NCBI GenBank assembly: GCA_014584695.1
Contig: JACTMI010000028.1
Location: forward strand, 62,001-126,000
Length of the DNA: 64,000 bases
Direction of reading: 5' to 3'
DNA from: Acidobacteriota bacterium
GTDB lineage: Bacteria > Acidobacteriota > Thermoanaerobaculia > Multivoradales > JAGPDF01
This document shows positions 26,609 to 36,285 of the stretch, piece after piece (the first letter of the stretch is position 1; each line of letters opens with the position of its first letter). The position numbers were made by a program, and so were the translations under genes. The notes under the pieces are model-generated. The model was not told the DNA's origin. It did not search any database and worked only from the letters and a program-made list of their open reading frames with translations.

Positions 26609-29600
26609 ATGCCGCGCGACCCTCGCCACCCGACCGTCGAGCTGGCCCTGCTCGCCGGCCTCGTCGTTGCGCCGTTCACGCGGCCGGCTCTCCTCGCCGC
26701 GCTCTTGGTGATGCTGGTGGCGCTGCTCTGGGGCCGGGACGGCGTCCGGCCCCGCCGTGAGTCGGTGGTCGGATGGCTCGGCTTCGGTGGGGCCGCCGTC
26801 CTCTTGCTGCTGGCCGCCGCGGGCGAGCGAGGCCGCGCCCCGGACGGGGCGGCGCTCGAGCGCGGGAGCCGGGTCTTCTGGTCCGAGCTGGCGGCGGACG
26901 CCGAGCGAGCGTCGACCCAGCTGCCGACGCCGCCTTTCGAGGGGACAGAGTTGCGCGCAGCCTTCCGGGCACTCGAGGACGCCGTGCGCGCGCACGACCA
27001 CGCCGGCAGAACCCTCGTGTTGCTCGATCCCAGCGGCGAACCGGTGGTTTGGGCTGGGGCCGGGCTCCTTCATCGCCTGGGCGCCGACCGGCTGCCGGAA
27101 ACCGGTTTCGCCCTGCGGCAGAGCGCGACCTCCGTCTCCACCCTGGCGGTTCGGCCGGTGCCGCGAGCGCCTGGCTGGCGCTTGGTCGCCGGCGAGAGCC
27201 GGGCGCTCGACGCCTTACCGCCGGTGGCCGGGAGCGGCGCGGAGGGCCTGCGTGGCGCCGAGTGGCGGCTGGAGGCGTCGACCAGCCCCGACGAGCCGCC
27301 CACGCTGCGGGTGCGGACGCACGCTCGGCCGCTCGTACCGCAGCCCTCCGGGCTGCTTGCGCGCGCCGCCGCGGCGCTCGCTGGCTTGACCGCTTGCGTG
27401 CTGGCGGTGCTGCGGGGCGTCGGCTTGGCGCTGCTCGCCGGCACGGTAATGCCGAGACGCCATCCCGCGTGGGCGGTCGGAGTCTCGGCAGCGCTCGGAC
27501 TGATTGCCCTGGCCGCCGCCTCTGGCGCCAGCGCACCGGTGCTCTCCGGCCTCGGTCTCGCGCTGGCGGTCGCTCTCGCGGGCTGGTTCCTGGGCAGCGG
27601 CGGGCGCGGCCCGAGGGTCGGCGTGCTGGTGGCGGCTGTGGCACCGGTGGTGATCGCGGCGATCGCGGCGGGGACCCGGCTGGGCGCCTTCGACCTGGGG
27701 CTCGGGCTCGCGGGCGGCGTCGACGCGGTCACGCTCCGGTTCGCGCTCGTGGTCGGCACGGCCGGGCTGCTCGCCTGCGGCGCGGCGCTGCGCGCGCCCC
27801 GCCGCTCGGAAGCCGCATTGTGGATCTCCCTCGCGGCCGCCGCCACCGCCGCGGTGCTCGCCGACCGTCCCCTGCCGGCGCTCGGCAGCGCGGCGCTCGC
27901 CGCCGCGGCGGCGAGCGTCTGGGTCCAGCCGGGCCGGCTGCGCTCTCCGGCTTCGCTCGCGGCGCTGGCGCTGCTCGCCGCGCTCGCTGGAGGAGCGGGC
28001 TGGATGGCGGGCGAGCGCTGGCGCCTGCGGACCGATCTGGTCGAGGCGGTCGAGCGCCTGCTGCCTCCCGGGCGCGCCGAAGTCGTGCAGGTCGCGGAGG
28101 ATGCCGAACGGGAGCTGGCGCGGCTCGGCGCGGAGGTGCTGCTCTCCGGATCGACCTGGAACGAAGCGGGGGACCTGGGCTATGCGCTCTGGCGCCGCTC
28201 GCCGCTCGCGCGCCCGGACCTGCTCTCGGCGCTCGTCGTCTGGCGCGAGGACGGCCCGCCATCGAGCTTCTCCTACGGACTCCCGCTCGACGAGCGCTTC
28301 GAGCTCGACACCGCGGCGGTCCGCTGGGTCGATCTGGTGCCCGAGCCCTGGCGGGTCTTGCGGCAGGAGGGGGGACTGCTGCTGCCGGCGGGCGCGGAGG
28401 TCCGGTTCTGGGTCGTCCCCCGGCCCGGCTTCGGGGGGACGGTCCCGGTGGTCTCCGAACTGGCCGCCGGGCTCTTGCGCGGCGGGCCCGGCGCGAGCCG
28501 AGGGGAGGCCGTGGGCCTGCCCGAAGGCGCGGCCTGGGTCGCGTGGGATGCGGCGGGCCGGCTCCTCGCCTCGCCCTGGCGGGAGGGCACGCCGCCGCGG
28601 GCGGCCTTCGAGCGGGCACCCGGCGAGACGGGCACGATCGACAGCCCCGCGGGTGCCAACCAGTACGCTTTCAGCGAGCGGGACGGAATCGCGGTCGCGC
28701 TGCTGGTCCCCAGGCTCACCCTGGCCACCGCGTTCGAACGCCTCGGCCTCACGAGCGCCGCGGGGCTGGGCGTGGCCGCCGCGCTCGTCCTGCTCGGCGC
28801 CGGTGTCGCGCTGCCTCGGGCGGCGGCACGCGACCTCGCCCGGCGCGCGGTCCGCAGCTACTCGACACGGCTGGTGCTGGTCTTTGGCCTCCTGCTGCTG
28901 GTCCCCCTGGTGCTCCTCTACGCGCTCCTGTCGCAGACCCTGGGGCGGCGGGTCGCGGCCGAGCAGGGCGCGTCCGCGGAGGCTGCCCTCGTCTCGGTGC
29001 AGCGAGTGCTCGGCGAGTACGTGCTCTCGCTCGAGCCGGGGTTCGGCCTCGGCACCGCGATCGACGACGAGCTGATGGTCTGGCTCTCGCGGGTCGTCCG
29101 GCACGAAGTGAACCTCTATTGGGGCAGCGAGGTCTACGCCTCGTCGAAACTCGACCTGTTCAGCGCCGGGTTGCTGCCGCGCCGGATTCCGGGCGAGATC
29201 TGGGAGCGGATCGCCCTCGGGGGAGAGGCCCTCGCTCGCCGGACGGGCCGCGCCGGCGGAGCGGAATACCTGGAGCTGTTCGCGCCGCTCGAGCTGCCGG
29301 GCACGCCGAGCGGGTCGTCGCGCCTGTTCCTCGCCATGCCGCTGCTCGCTCAGCAGGAGGAGGTGTTGGCCGAGACCGGTCGCATCCGGCGTCGCGCCCT
29401 GCTCGCCTCCCTGGCGCTGTTCCTGATCCTGGCCGCGAGCGGGTCTCGACTGGCCGCCAGCTTCACCCGGCCGATCCAGCAGTTCGTCGCCGGCACGCGC
29501 CGGATCGCCGCGGGTGACGCGGAGCTCGGCTTCCGGCCGGCGGAGCTCGAGCTCGTGGCCCTGGCGGAGGCGATCGACCGGATGGCGGCGCACATCGCCG

Positions 29601-30628
29601 ACGGACGGGCACGCCTGGTCACCGAGAAACAGCTAGTCGAGCGGATCGTCGAGACGGTGACCGCCGGCGTGGTCGGCCTCGACTCGGAAGGGCGCGTGCT
29701 GCTCGCCAACCGCGTCGCCCGCGATCTGCTGGGAGCACGGCCCGGCGAGGAGCTCGGCGCGCAGCTCGCTCGCGATCCCGGGCTCGACCCGGTCGCGCGC
29801 TTCCTCGCCGGCCGGGTGGCCCAACCGGCCCGCGCCGCCGTGCGCCTGGCGGTCGCGGGCGAAGAGCAGGAGTGGACGCTGGTGTGGGCGCCGCTGCCGG
29901 GGCCCGCGGACCCGGCGGCGCTCCTGGTGCTGGAGGACGTTACCGAGGTGGTGCGCGGCCAGCGCCTCGAGGCTTGGGCTTCGATGGCGCGCATCATCGC
30001 CCACGAGATCAAGAACCCCCTGACCCCCATCCGACTCTCCGCGGAGCACTTGAAGGAGGCCTGGGCCCGGGACCGGGTTCACTTCGCGACCGTCTTCGAG
30101 CGCTGCACCGAGAACATCCTCGGGCAGGTCGAGGAGCTGCGGCAGATCGCCTCGGAGTTCTCGATCTACAGCCACATCCCGCGCATCGACCTGCAGCTCG
30201 GCGATCTCGGCGCGGCGGTCCGCGAGCTGGTCGATGTCTATCGCGCGGCGCCGCCGCCCGGAGTCGGCATCCGCTTCGTCGCTTCCGGCGGCGAGCTGCT
30301 GACTCGCTTCGACGGCAAGCTCCTGTCGCGCGCGCTGCGCAATCTGATGGAGAACGCCGTCCGTGCGTCGACGGGGCGTGGCGACGTCGAAGTCACGGTG
30401 GAGCGCGAGGGGGACCGGATCCGGATCGCGGTGTCCGACAGCGGCCCGGGCGTGCGCGAGGAGCACCTGGCCAGAATCTTCGAGCCCTACTTCTCGACCC
30501 ACGCCGGTGGCACCGGGCTCGGCCTGCCGATCGCCCGCCGCGTGGTCGAGGAGCATGGCGGCACGCTGATCGCGCGCAATCGGCCCGGCGGCGGGCTCGA
30601 AGCCGTGATTACAATTCCGGTGGCATGA
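26609..30628 (+). CDS. very large NtrY-type membrane sensor histidine kinase
   Basis: The protein has 1339 residues from the ATG at 26609 (GGGGAG six bases upstream). The N-terminal half holds many membrane helices (about 10-70 and 255-470) with two extracytoplasmic segments. More helices follow near 720-785 and 930-950, then HAMP (FTRPIQQFVAGTRRIAAGDA), PAS, and the kinase core with H-box ARIIAHEIKNPLTPIRLSAE (His1132), NLMENAVRAS, DSGPGVREE and GGTGLGLPIARRVV. The H-box is of NtrY type. Most NtrY proteins are about 700-750 residues, so the sensor half is unusually large. No response regulator is adjacent; a lipoprotein gene overlaps its stop. Confidence 0.88.
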   Translation: MPRDPRHPTVELALLAGLVVAPFTRPALLAALLVMLVALLWGRDGVRPRRESVVGWLGFGGAAVLLLLAAAGERGRAPDGAALERGSRVFWSELAADAERASTQLPTPPFEGTELRAAFRALEDAVRAHDHAGRTLVLLDPSGEPVVWAGAGLLHRLGADRLPETGFALRQSATSVSTLAVRPVPRAPGWRLVAGESRALDALPPVAGSGAEGLRGAEWRLEASTSPDEPPTLRVRTHARPLVPQPSGLLARAAAALAGLTACVLAVLRGVGLALLAGTVMPRRHPAWAVGVSAALGLIALAAASGASAPVLSGLGLALAVALAGWFLGSGGRGPRVGVLVAAVAPVVIAAIAAGTRLGAFDLGLGLAGGVDAVTLRFALVVGTAGLLACGAALRAPRRSEAALWISLAAAATAAVLADRPLPALGSAALAAAAASVWVQPGRLRSPASLAALALLAALAGGAGWMAGERWRLRTDLVEAVERLLPPGRAEVVQVAEDAERELARLGAEVLLSGSTWNEAGDLGYALWRRSPLARPDLLSALVVWREDGPPSSFSYGLPLDERFELDTAAVRWVDLVPEPWRVLRQEGGLLLPAGAEVRFWVVPRPGFGGTVPVVSELAAGLLRGGPGASRGEAVGLPEGAAWVAWDAAGRLLASPWREGTPPRAAFERAPGETGTIDSPAGANQYAFSERDGIAVALLVPRLTLATAFERLGLTSAAGLGVAAALVLLGAGVALPRAAARDLARRAVRSYSTRLVLVFGLLLLVPLVLLYALLSQTLGRRVAAEQGASAEAALVSVQRVLGEYVLSLEPGFGLGTAIDDELMVWLSRVVRHEVNLYWGSEVYASSKLDLFSAGLLPRRIPGEIWERIALGGEALARRTGRAGGAEYLELFAPLELPGTPSGSSRLFLAMPLLAQQEEVLAETGRIRRRALLASLALFLILAASGSRLAASFTRPIQQFVAGTRRIAAGDAELGFRPAELELVALAEAIDRMAAHIADGRARLVTEKQLVERIVETVTAGVVGLDSEGRVLLANRVARDLLGARPGEELGAQLARDPGLDPVARFLAGRVAQPARAAVRLAVAGEEQEWTLVWAPLPGPADPAALLVLEDVTEVVRGQRLEAWASMARIIAHEIKNPLTPIRLSAEHLKEAWARDRVHFATVFERCTENILGQVEELRQIASEFSIYSHIPRIDLQLGDLGAAVRELVDVYRAAPPPGVGIRFVASGGELLTRFDGKLLSRALRNLMENAVRASTGRGDVEVTVEREGDRIRIAVSDSGPGVREEHLARIFEPYFSTHAGGTGLGLPIARRVVEEHGGTLIARNRPGGGLEAVITIPVA

Positions 30629-32112
30629 AGGCGTCCGTCGAGACCGCCCTGCGCTGGACCTGCCTGGCGATCGCGCTGGTCGCGACCGGCTGCCTCGGTG
30701 GCGAGCGAGCCGAGCGGGGGAAGGGGTCGGCGCTCTGGCTGGGACCGGATTCGGCGCCGGTCGATGCCGCGCAGCTCGGCAGGCTCGAGGGACTCGGGGT
30801 GTCGGGGCTCTTCCTCGAGGCGGCGACGCTCGAATGGGCCGGTGCCGAGCCGCGACTCGAGGCGCGCCGCCTCGCGGCGCCCGCTCGCCGCATGCCGGTG
30901 ACGCTGGTGCTCTCGGGTCAGTGGCCGAGCCGCGAGCTCGAGCCGAAGCGGGTGGCGGCGGCGCTCGGCGAGCAGCTCGATTCGCTGCGGGTCGGTGTCG
31001 AGCGCGGCGGCATCCTGCCGGTCGGCATCCACCTCGACCTCGCGGCCGAGCCGGCGGGTTTCCGGAGCCTCGCGGAGGTCGCCAACCGCCTGCGCCGCCG
31101 CTTCGAGGGACGCTGGCTGGTGTCGTTGGCCGTCGACCGGCGGGCGCTCGGCGAGGAGCGCGCGCGGGAGCTCGCCCGCGGCGCCGATTTCCTGGTCTGC
31201 TTCCTCTACGGTCAGCGGCCGGGCGAGCCGGAGGATCCGGGGGCCTGGGATCTGCAGTCGGTCGAGGCCAACGTCGGCCGGCTCGAGCGGCTGGGCCGGC
31301 CCTATCTGCTCGGCGCCGCGATGACCGGGCAGGCGACCTGGAGAGCCTCCGGCGGCGCCGCGCGAGCGGTGACCTCCGAGCTCGATCTGCGGCGCCTGGT
31401 CGACGACCGGCGGCTCGAGCTGAGACCCGGTTTCACGCTCGAGGGAGTGGACCGCCAGACCTTCGAGTTCGTCGCCCGCTCCGGTGCCGCCGTCGGGTCC
31501 TGGAAGCTCGGCGCCGGCGAATCGGTGCGCGTGGTCAAGACCTCGACGCCGTTCCTCGAGGAGTTCCTCCGGCGAGTCGGCGCCTGGAACTCGCCCAACC
31601 GTCTCGGCGAGCTCTTTTACCGCGTGCGAGGCGCCGCCGAGCGGCTTTCCCTCGATACCGCGAGCTTGGAGGCGGCCCTGGCGCTCGAGGCCGCCGCGCC
31701 GCGGCTGGATCTGCGCCTCGAGCGTCCGTTCCGCTCCGACCGGCTCTGGCGCGTGAAGATCCAGCTGATGAACCAGTCCGCGGAGCCCACCGACCTCGCC
31801 TTCTTCGACACCAACTACGTCGAGCTGCGTCTGACCGAGGCCCTCGTCGGTGAAGTCGTGCCGGGCCAATTCCGGCGCTTCGAGCTCCTCTACGAGGGTC
31901 GCGAGCGCGGCACCATGAGAGCCGTACGGTGGCCCGACACGCTTCGCCTCTACGCGCCGATCGTCGAGGGCAAGGAGACGGTGACGAGCGGGGAGATCGA
32001 AATCCGGCTGCACGGGCGCTCGCCGAAGCTGGTAGCCTCCGCGGTCTTCTTGCTGCCGGAAGGGCGGCTGGCGACGGTCGAACCGATCGAATGGACTTTC
32101 GAAGAGCCATGA
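30625..32112 (+). CDS. lipoprotein of unknown function with TIM-barrel-like N-domain
   Basis: The 495-residue protein has a lipoprotein signal (LAIALVATGCLGG, lipidation at the Cys). The next 250 residues look like an alpha/beta barrel (SGLFLEAATLEW; LPVGIHLDLAAEPAGF; DFLVCFLYGQRPG), vaguely like DUF3142-type or glycosidase-like barrels without a clear catalytic pair. The last 130 residues are beta-rich (FFDTNYVELRLTEALVGEVV). The ATG overlaps the stop of the giant kinase, so the two are translationally coupled; a sensory or accessory role in that pathway is a guess. Confidence 0.65.
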   Translation: MKASVETALRWTCLAIALVATGCLGGERAERGKGSALWLGPDSAPVDAAQLGRLEGLGVSGLFLEAATLEWAGAEPRLEARRLAAPARRMPVTLVLSGQWPSRELEPKRVAAALGEQLDSLRVGVERGGILPVGIHLDLAAEPAGFRSLAEVANRLRRRFEGRWLVSLAVDRRALGEERARELARGADFLVCFLYGQRPGEPEDPGAWDLQSVEANVGRLERLGRPYLLGAAMTGQATWRASGGAARAVTSELDLRRLVDDRRLELRPGFTLEGVDRQTFEFVARSGAAVGSWKLGAGESVRVVKTSTPFLEEFLRRVGAWNSPNRLGELFYRVRGAAERLSLDTASLEAALALEAAAPRLDLRLERPFRSDRLWRVKIQLMNQSAEPTDLAFFDTNYVELRLTEALVGEVVPGQFRRFELLYEGRERGTMRAVRWPDTLRLYAPIVEGKETVTSGEIEIRLHGRSPKLVASAVFLLPEGRLATVEPIEWTFEEP

Positions 32113-32837
32113 GTGGGTGGCTGCATCGCGGGGCGCGGCACCTGCTGGCGCCGCTGCGGGATCTGCTCGAGGGGCTCGACCTCGTGCTCGCGGGGCGTCT
32201 GCCAGCGCTGGCGTGGGTGTTCGCCGGCCTGGCGGTGGGCTGGTGGCTTTACGTGCCCGTGCACGAGCTGCTCCACGTCGCCGGCTGCCGGCTCGCCGGC
32301 GGCACCGTCGAGCGGCTGGACCTCGACCCGATCTACGGCGCGGACCTGCTCGCTCTCTTGCTGCCGTTCGTTCACTCGGGGAGCGAGTACGCCGGCCGCC
32401 TGAGCGGTTTCGACACCCGCGGCAGCGACTGGATCTATCTCGCCACCGATCTGGGGCCCTTCGTCCTGGCTTTCCTGCCGGGCCTCTGGGCGGTGCGCCG
32501 CGCGGCGCGCGCGGCACGACCGTTCTGGTTCGGGGCGGCGCTGCCATGCGCCTACTCGCCCTGGCTGTCGGCGACCGGCGACGCCTACGAGATCGGCTCG
32601 CTGGCGGTGAGCCAAGTGCCGCCGTGGTCGCCTCAGCGAGAGCTCCTGCTCGGCGACGACCTGTTCTTGCGCGCCAGCGAGCTGGCCCAGCTGGAGCAAC
32701 CGCCTTGGTCAGGGTTCGCGCTGGCCGTGATCCTGGGACTGCTGTGGGCGGTGGCGATGACCGCTGGCGGGAGCGCGCTCGCTGCCAGGCTCGGACAGCC
32801 CCCGCTGCAAGCCCCCGCGCCGCCTGCCGCGCGGTAG
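32109..32837 (+). CDS. integral membrane protein with HExxH motif, putative metallopeptidase
   Basis: The 242-residue protein has several hydrophobic segments (about residues 33-52, 75-90, 110-130, 205-225). In the first helical region it has VPVHELLHVAGC, an HExxH zinc motif inside or at the edge of the membrane, as in site-2 or similar membrane proteases. A second metal ligand such as the NxxPxxxxD motif of M50 proteins is not obvious, so the enzyme class is uncertain. It overlaps the lipoprotein stop (ATGA) and precedes a zincin lipoprotein. Confidence 0.6.
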   Translation: MSGWLHRGARHLLAPLRDLLEGLDLVLAGRLPALAWVFAGLAVGWWLYVPVHELLHVAGCRLAGGTVERLDLDPIYGADLLALLLPFVHSGSEYAGRLSGFDTRGSDWIYLATDLGPFVLAFLPGLWAVRRAARAARPFWFGAALPCAYSPWLSATGDAYEIGSLAVSQVPPWSPQRELLLGDDLFLRASELAQLEQPPWSGFALAVILGLLWAVAMTAGGSALAARLGQPPLQAPAPPAAR

Positions 32838-32840
32838 CAT
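32835..32840 (+). promoter_or_regulatory. -10 box (TAGCAT) before the zincin gene
   Basis: TAGCAT is followed by six bases and a GTG (32847) in frame with the zincin. This would make that GTG a leaderless start, against the SD-preceded ATG at 32862 chosen in the gene call. Confidence 0.35.
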
Positions 32841-32861
32841 CGATCCGTGCCCGAGGCAACC

Positions 32862-35402
32862 ATGTCCCTGCCACGATCCGCTCTCGCTCTGTTCGCCGCG
32901 CCGCTGGTCCTGGCGCTCGGATGCGCTTCATCGCCGCCGGCTGCCAGCCCGGTCGCCGGACCGGTCGCCGAGCGCGCCGGCGGTGCGCTCGACCGATTGT
33001 CCGGGCTGGAGCGCCGCGCCGGCCTGATCGACCTCTACCTCGACCGGAGCACGGGGAAGCTGCTGGCGCTGCTGCCCGAACCCGACGCCGGCGGTCGCAT
33101 CGGCCGCTTCCTCTACGTCGAGGGGATCCTGACCGGCCTCGGCTCGAACCCGGTCGGGCTGGACCGTGGCCAGCTCGGCGCGACGCTGGTGGTCGATCTA
33201 CGGCTCCTCGGGCCGCGGTTCCTGATCGAGGCGCAGAACCTCCGCTACCGCGCCGGTACTGCCGATGCGGACGAGGTCGCCGCGGTGCGCGAGTCGTTCG
33301 CCACCTCGGTGCTGTGGGCCGGCGAAGTCCTCGCCACCGATCCGGCCGGGCGCCCGCTGGTCGACCTGTCGGGTTTCCTGCTGCGCGACGCCCACGGCGT
33401 GATCCAGCGCCTCGCCGAGACCGGCCAGGGGAGCTTCGCCCTCGACCGCGAGCGCAGCGCCATCGATCTCGAAGCCTGCCTCGCGTTCCCGGCCAACGTC
33501 GAGCTCGAATCCGTGCTCACCTTCTCGGCGTCGACTCCGGGTCCGGAGGTGCGGGCCACCGCGCCGGCGCCGACGGCGGTGACCCTGACGCTCCACCAGT
33601 CCCTGCTGGCGCTGCCGGACGACGGCTATCGCCCCCGCCGCTTCGATCCCAGGATGGGCTCGCACGCGATCGCCTTCGCCGACTATGCGGCGCCGCTCGC
33701 GGGCGAGGTGGAGCAGCGCTGGATCGAGCGGCACCGGTTGGAGAAGATCGACCGTGACGCGGCCCGCTCCGGGGTCCGTCGGCCGATCGTCTACTACGTC
33801 GATCGCGGCGCGCCAGAGCCGATCCGGTCGGCGCTGATCGAGGGCGCGAGCTTCTGGCGCGAGGCCTTCGAAGCGGCAGGTTTCGAGGACGCTTTTCGGG
33901 TCGAGCTGCTGCCGGAGGGGGCCCACCCGCTCGACGCGCGGTACCACGTCATCCAGTGGGTCCACCGCGCGACGCGGGGATGGTCCTATGGCGGCGGCGT
34001 GGTCGATCCCCGAACCGGCGAGATCGTCAAGGGCCACGTCACGCTCGGCTCGCTGCGCGTGCGCCAGGATCGCCTCCTATTCGAGGCGTTGTTGGGCGCC
34101 GAGAAAACCGGCAGCGGCGCTGCGGACGATCCGGTCGAGCTGGCGCTGGCACGCATCCGTCAGCTCGCCGCCCACGAGGTCGGACACACGCTGGGGCTCG
34201 CCCACAACTTCGCCGCCTCGACGCGCGACCGGAGCTCGGTGATGGACTACCCGGCGCCGCTGGTCACGGTCGCGGCCGATGGCTCGCTCGATGTCTCCCG
34301 TGCCTACACCCGCAGCATCGGCGCCTGGGACATGGCGGCGATTCGTTGGGCCTACTCCGAGTTCCCCGACGAGACTGACGAGGCGGCGGAGCTGGAGCGG
34401 ATCGTCCGCGCGACGCTCGAGGCGGGGCAGATCTTCCTCACCGAGGGCGACGCCCGCGCGCCCGGCACGGCTCACCCCGCCGCCAGCCTCTGGGACAACG
34501 GCGGCGACCCGGTCGCTTTCCTGGCCGAGGTCTATCGCGTGCGGGAGCGCGCGCTGGCTCGGTTCGGCGCGCGCAACCTGCGCCCGGGCGTGCCCTTGGC
34601 GCGGCTCGAGGAGACGCTGGCGCCGCTCTACCTCTATCACCGCTTCCAGCTGGTGGCGGCGGCGAAGGCGCTCGGCGGCATCGACTACCGGCACGCGCTC
34701 GCGGGCGACGGCCAGCGGGGCGTCCGCGTGGTCGGCGCGGAGCGGCAACGGCGTGCGCTCACGCTCCTGCTCGCCGCCCTCGAGCCCAAGTTCCTGGACC
34801 TGCCCGACGAGGTCCTCCGCCTGCTGCCGCCTCGCCCGCCGGAGCATCCGGAGAGTCGCGAGCAGTTCGGGGCGCGGACCCGACCCGCCTTCGACGCGCT
34901 CGGCGCGGCGGCGACCGCGGCGGACCTGGCGCTCGGCGCGCTCTTCGAGCCGGCACGCGCCGCGCGCCTGGTCGACTTCCACCGCCGCGACGCCGAGTTG
35001 CCTGCGCTCGAGGAGGTGCTCGAGCGGACGGCGGCCGCGGTATTCGCGGACACGACGCAGCTGCCGCCGCGCCAGGTCGAGATCGCGCGTGTCGTCCAGA
35101 GCGCGCTGGTCGATCGTTGGATCCAGCTGGCGCTCGACGCTGCGGCGGCGCCGTGGGTGCGCGCCCGCGTCAACGGGGCGCTCAGCAACCTGTTGCAGGC
35201 GATCGACAAGATCGAGCCCATCGACGCCGGCGAGAGGGCTCAGTTGGCGGCGCTCGCCGCCGACATCGGCCGCCATCTGGCGCGGCCAGAACCACCGGCG
35301 GAGTCGCCACGAGCCGCTCGACCGGCGCCACCCGGCGAGCCGATCGGAGCGACCGCGGCCGGGCTCGGACGGGGAGCGTGCGACGCCGGGGCCTGGCCCT
35401 GA
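32862..35402 (+). CDS. zinc-dependent metalloprotease lipoprotein (zincin; DUF5117/DUF4953-like)
   Basis: The protein has about 846 residues. A lipoprotein signal (LALFAAPLVLALGC) precedes a long N-terminal beta domain and a zincin catalytic domain with the extended motif HEVGHTLGLAHNF (first His near residue 438) and the Met-turn region SSVMDYPAP. That makes it a metzincin-like endopeptidase anchored to the envelope. The helical C-terminal region is large. Start options are ATG 32862 (GAGG five bases upstream) and GTG 32847. Substrates are unknown. The glutaminyl cyclase gene begins 25 bases before its end. Confidence 0.85.
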   Translation: MSLPRSALALFAAPLVLALGCASSPPAASPVAGPVAERAGGALDRLSGLERRAGLIDLYLDRSTGKLLALLPEPDAGGRIGRFLYVEGILTGLGSNPVGLDRGQLGATLVVDLRLLGPRFLIEAQNLRYRAGTADADEVAAVRESFATSVLWAGEVLATDPAGRPLVDLSGFLLRDAHGVIQRLAETGQGSFALDRERSAIDLEACLAFPANVELESVLTFSASTPGPEVRATAPAPTAVTLTLHQSLLALPDDGYRPRRFDPRMGSHAIAFADYAAPLAGEVEQRWIERHRLEKIDRDAARSGVRRPIVYYVDRGAPEPIRSALIEGASFWREAFEAAGFEDAFRVELLPEGAHPLDARYHVIQWVHRATRGWSYGGGVVDPRTGEIVKGHVTLGSLRVRQDRLLFEALLGAEKTGSGAADDPVELALARIRQLAAHEVGHTLGLAHNFAASTRDRSSVMDYPAPLVTVAADGSLDVSRAYTRSIGAWDMAAIRWAYSEFPDETDEAAELERIVRATLEAGQIFLTEGDARAPGTAHPAASLWDNGGDPVAFLAEVYRVRERALARFGARNLRPGVPLARLEETLAPLYLYHRFQLVAAAKALGGIDYRHALAGDGQRGVRVVGAERQRRALTLLLAALEPKFLDLPDEVLRLLPPRPPEHPESREQFGARTRPAFDALGAAATAADLALGALFEPARAARLVDFHRRDAELPALEEVLERTAAAVFADTTQLPPRQVEIARVVQSALVDRWIQLALDAAAAPWVRARVNGALSNLLQAIDKIEPIDAGERAQLAALAADIGRHLARPEPPAESPRAARPAPPGEPIGATAAGLGRGACDAGAWP

Positions 35403-36208
35403 GCCGTTGCCGGCTGGCGGTTCTGGCCGGGGCCGCCGCCGTGGTCGCCGCGGCGTGTGGTGGCGTCGAAGCCCGTCGAGCGACCGCGGCGCCGGGGGAT
35501 CTCCAGCCACCGCCGCCGCGACTCCCGGTCCGCGTGGTGGCGGTTCACCCCCACGATCCTAGTGCCTTCACGCAAGGGCTGCTCTGGCACGGTGGCAGGC
35601 TCTACGAGTCGACGGGTCTCGCCGGAGCGTCGCGTCTGCGCGAAGTGGAGATCGCGACGGGCAGAGTCCTGCGCGAGGTCGCGCTCGATCCGACCGAGTT
35701 CGGCGAGGGGCTGGCGAGAGTGGGGGAGCGGCTGGTTCAGCTCACCTGGCGCAACGGGCGAGCCCGCCTCTGGCGCATGGCGGATTTCGCGCCCCTCGGC
35801 GTGCATGCCTACGAGGGCGAAGGGTGGGGGCTGACGTTCGACGGCACCGACCTGGTGCAAAGCGACGGCAGCGAGCGTCTGACTTTCCGCGACCCCGAGA
35901 GCTTCGCACCGCGCCGCACGCTCACGGTCACCCGCGGCGGCGCGCCGCTCGCTTACTTGAACGAGCTCGAGTTCGCGCGCGGTCGGATCTTCGCCAACGT
36001 CTGGATGAGCGAGGAGATCGTGGCCGTCGATCCGGCGACCGGCGTGGTGCTGGCGACCTACGAAGCGCCTGGGCTGCTGGCGCGGGACGAGGCGGCGGCG
36101 GCGGACGTCATGAACGGCATCGCCTGGAACCCCGAGAGCGACCGCTTCTATCTCACCGGCAAGTGGTGGCCGAAGCTGTTCGAGGTCGAGCTGCCGCCGA
36201 CGCCCTGA
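35378..36208 (+). CDS. glutaminyl-peptide cyclotransferase (propeller type)
   Basis: The enzyme turns N-terminal glutamine of peptides and proteins into pyroglutamate, capping them. The 276-residue product has a lipobox-like signal (AAAVVAAACGG), so it probably acts as an exported lipoprotein. It has the family hallmarks GEGWGLTFDGTDLVQSDGS, YLNELEFARGRIFANVW, VDPATGVVL and the C-terminal MNGIAWNPESDRFYLTGKWW. The GTG at 35378 overlaps the zincin gene by 25 bases; it was chosen because it alone gives the signal sequence. Coupling to the protease suggests action on cleaved substrates (inference). Confidence 0.9.
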   Translation: MRRRGLALSRCRLAVLAGAAAVVAAACGGVEARRATAAPGDLQPPPPRLPVRVVAVHPHDPSAFTQGLLWHGGRLYESTGLAGASRLREVEIATGRVLREVALDPTEFGEGLARVGERLVQLTWRNGRARLWRMADFAPLGVHAYEGEGWGLTFDGTDLVQSDGSERLTFRDPESFAPRRTLTVTRGGAPLAYLNELEFARGRIFANVWMSEEIVAVDPATGVVLATYEAPGLLARDEAAAADVMNGIAWNPESDRFYLTGKWWPKLFEVELPPTP

Positions 36209-36285
36209 GTCGCTCGCGCGGCGCCTTGGCTTGTCGGTCGGCTGCGGCCGCCGTACACTCCGGGCGCGCCGACGGAGGGGCGAGA

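Noticed and set aside
27215-29593. A 792-codon minus-strand frame inside the giant sensor kinase gene
   Set aside because: The amino-acid make-up is Arg/Gln/Gly/Pro-rich noise, while the plus strand has ordered membrane helices and kinase motifs.
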